NCBI GenBank assembly: GCA_013139395.1
Contig: WTAX01000535.1
Location: 1 to 6,865, forward strand
Direction of reading: 5' to 3'
From: Gammaproteobacteria bacterium
GTDB taxonomy: Bacteria > Pseudomonadota > Gammaproteobacteria > GRL18
DNA length: 6,865 bases
Shown piece after piece: positions 6,575 through 6,865 of the stretch. The notes under the pieces were generated by a model. That model saw nothing but the letters and a program-made list of their open reading frames with translations. It made no database searches and was not told the DNA's origin. Position numbers and translations under genes: made by a program. Within the stretch, counting starts at the first letter, position 1; each line of letters starts with the position of its first letter.

Positions 6575-6742
6575 CTAGGAGCTTGTCCGAGAATAGGTAC
6601 CGTAACGAAAATGACCTGAGTGCGTTAGATGCCTGCCACTACATGTGGGAACCTAGTTGTTCTAAGTGACTACATGTAGTGGCAGGCAGATGACGTGCTC
6701 AGGGCTTTTGCAGTCGGGAGCTATTCTCGGACAAGCTCCTAG
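6575..6742. mobile_element. 168-bp palindromic MITE-like element with 22-bp perfect terminal inverted repeats
   Basis: The terminal repeats 6575-6596 and 6721-6742 are perfect reverse complements. A second perfect 17-bp inverted repeat (6630-6646 with 6672-6688) and an intervening paired stretch (6615-6627 with 6691-6703, Watson-Crick and G-U pairs) extend the symmetry, so almost the whole element can fold into one long hairpin around a 25-base loop. It carries no transposase and no credible reading frame, so it would need to be mobilised in trans. CTAG stands at both ends (6575-6578, 6739-6742). Read as a 4-bp target duplication, the core is 160 bp; read as TA duplication inside CTAG, it would fit an IS630-type mechanism. 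CTAG is self-complementary, so the sequence alone does not decide. I do not recognise the parent insertion sequence. Confidence 0.8.
6630..6688. repeat. Internal 17-bp perfect inverted repeat of the element
   Basis: TGCCTGCCACTACATGT (6630-6646) pairs exactly with 6672-6688. The 25-base spacer holds a further small GAAC/GTTC hairpin (6649-6652 with 6659-6662). This forms the apical part of the long hairpin and is also the most distinctive sequence for finding other copies of the element. Confidence 0.85.
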
Positions 6743-6789
6743 CTACAGGTTGAAAATACCTGTCAAATCACCTATTCTTAAATTGTTAA

Positions 6790-6813
6790 TTGGCTTGTTT
6801 TTTTTCAAGCCAA
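6790..6813. repeat. Hairpin TTGGCTTG / CAAGCCAA with an eight-T loop
   Basis: An 8-bp perfect inverted repeat (6790-6797 with 6806-6813) encloses exactly eight T residues (6798-6805). No T-tract follows the right arm, so it is not a canonical intrinsic terminator. In the reconstructed small membrane protein it lies inside the coding frame (residues IGLFFFKP). It may be a weak attenuator before the next gene, or chance. Confidence 0.4.
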
Positions 6814-6835
6814 ATCTATATAGAGTGATGTAATA

Positions 6836-6865
6836 ATGGTAAAAATACAGCGAATCGTTCTGGAT
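6836..6865 (+). CDS. Start of a gene running off the right edge, possibly DUF211 family
   Basis: ATG 6836 opens a frame of ten codons, MVKIQRIVLD, up to the window end. From memory this resembles the N-terminus of DUF211 proteins, which are small, of unknown function, and often begin with a pattern like M-x-K-I-R-R-x-V-L-D. It starts two bases after the stop of the reconstructed small membrane frame. The upstream purine stretch (AGAGTG, 6822-6827) is a weak ribosome site. Ten residues cannot establish the family. Confidence 0.4.
   Translation, partial: MVKIQRIVLD

Larger units (their letters stand above)
6478..6833 (+). pseudogene. Small hydrophobic membrane protein gene interrupted by the palindromic element
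   Basis: I do not recognise this gene. From TTG 6478 the frame encodes 33 residues up to the element. They include a strongly hydrophobic stretch (FIIVIILLLLPGIIVAFIGI, residues 5-24), consistent with one membrane helix. The frame then runs into the element at 6575. If 6579-6742 (the element plus one CTAG copy) is removed, the frame continues from 6743 with a basic segment, a second hydrophobic patch (LLIGLFFF), and a stop at 6831-6833. The reconstructed product has 63 residues, and its stop lies two bases before ATG 6836, as expected for neighbouring operon genes. Against it: the only start is TTG, no Shine-Dalgarno is visible, and about 30 open codons in AT-rich DNA can occur by chance. Confidence 0.35.

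Noticed and set aside
6601..6703. Integron attC site: GTTAGAT (6624-6630) next to a large imperfect palindrome
   Set aside because: GTTAGAT fits GTTRRRY, but it stands to the left of the palindrome, where a RYYYAAC box would be expected. The perfect outer 22-bp repeats and the CTAG flanks fit a MITE better, and no cassette-like gene or integrase is present.
1..6865. CRISPR array, tRNA or rRNA gene
   Set aside because: No evenly spaced direct repeats, no cloverleaf, and no conserved rRNA segments were found on reading either strand.

Overview
The window looks like a chromosomal segment of a Gram-negative bacterium, most likely a gammaproteobacterium. It has a Tat-exported Rieske protein, a Kef-type CPA2 antiporter, and a tandem universal stress protein whose length and C-terminal half match enterobacterial UspE. 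No taxonomic marker is present, so this placement is an inference.

Left part (1-3435): a two-gene operon encodes a periplasmic respiratory molybdoenzyme. The first gene is a Tat-dependent Rieske [2Fe-2S] small subunit (27-557). Nine bases later comes an 898-residue Mo-bis-PGD catalytic subunit (567-3263) with a Cys-x2-Cys-x3-Cys...Ser iron-sulfur motif. The pair belongs to the arsenite oxidase (AioBA) / iodate reductase (IdrBA) family. The catalytic subunit is longer than a usual AioA. It keeps the Arg/His pair of the oxyanion pocket (R432, H436), but the loop that carries the arsenite-contacting His and Glu in AioA reads differently. I therefore favour the IdrA-type clade over a true arsenite oxidase. 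The IdrP1/IdrP2 peroxidases expected for iodate respiration are not in the window; if present they would lie upstream, where an ATGcTGA overlap hints at another gene of the operon. The operon ends in a structured trailer and a very strong intrinsic terminator (3386-3435).

Middle part (3436-6392): two genes, each with its own AT-rich 5' region, encode a CPA2 monovalent cation:proton antiporter with a cytoplasmic nucleotide-binding RCK-N domain (3630-5270) and a UspE-like tandem universal stress protein (5433-6392). Both 5' regions carry the same 12-mer (TTAAATATTCGA), an associated palindromic ATTCG-type motif, and the same 10-mer ATACAAAATG at almost the same distance. This suggests a shared regulator and a stress or ion-homeostasis regulon separate from the molybdoenzyme operon.

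Right part (6393-6865): a 168-bp, nearly fully palindromic MITE-like element (6575-6742) with 22-bp perfect terminal inverted repeats lies between CTAG repeats. Removing the element and one CTAG copy joins two hydrophobic half-reading frames into one 63-codon small membrane protein frame. That frame would end 2 bp before the ATG of the next gene (6836-), whose first ten residues resemble DUF211 proteins. The element therefore probably interrupted a small membrane protein gene lying between the UspE-like gene and the DUF211-like gene.
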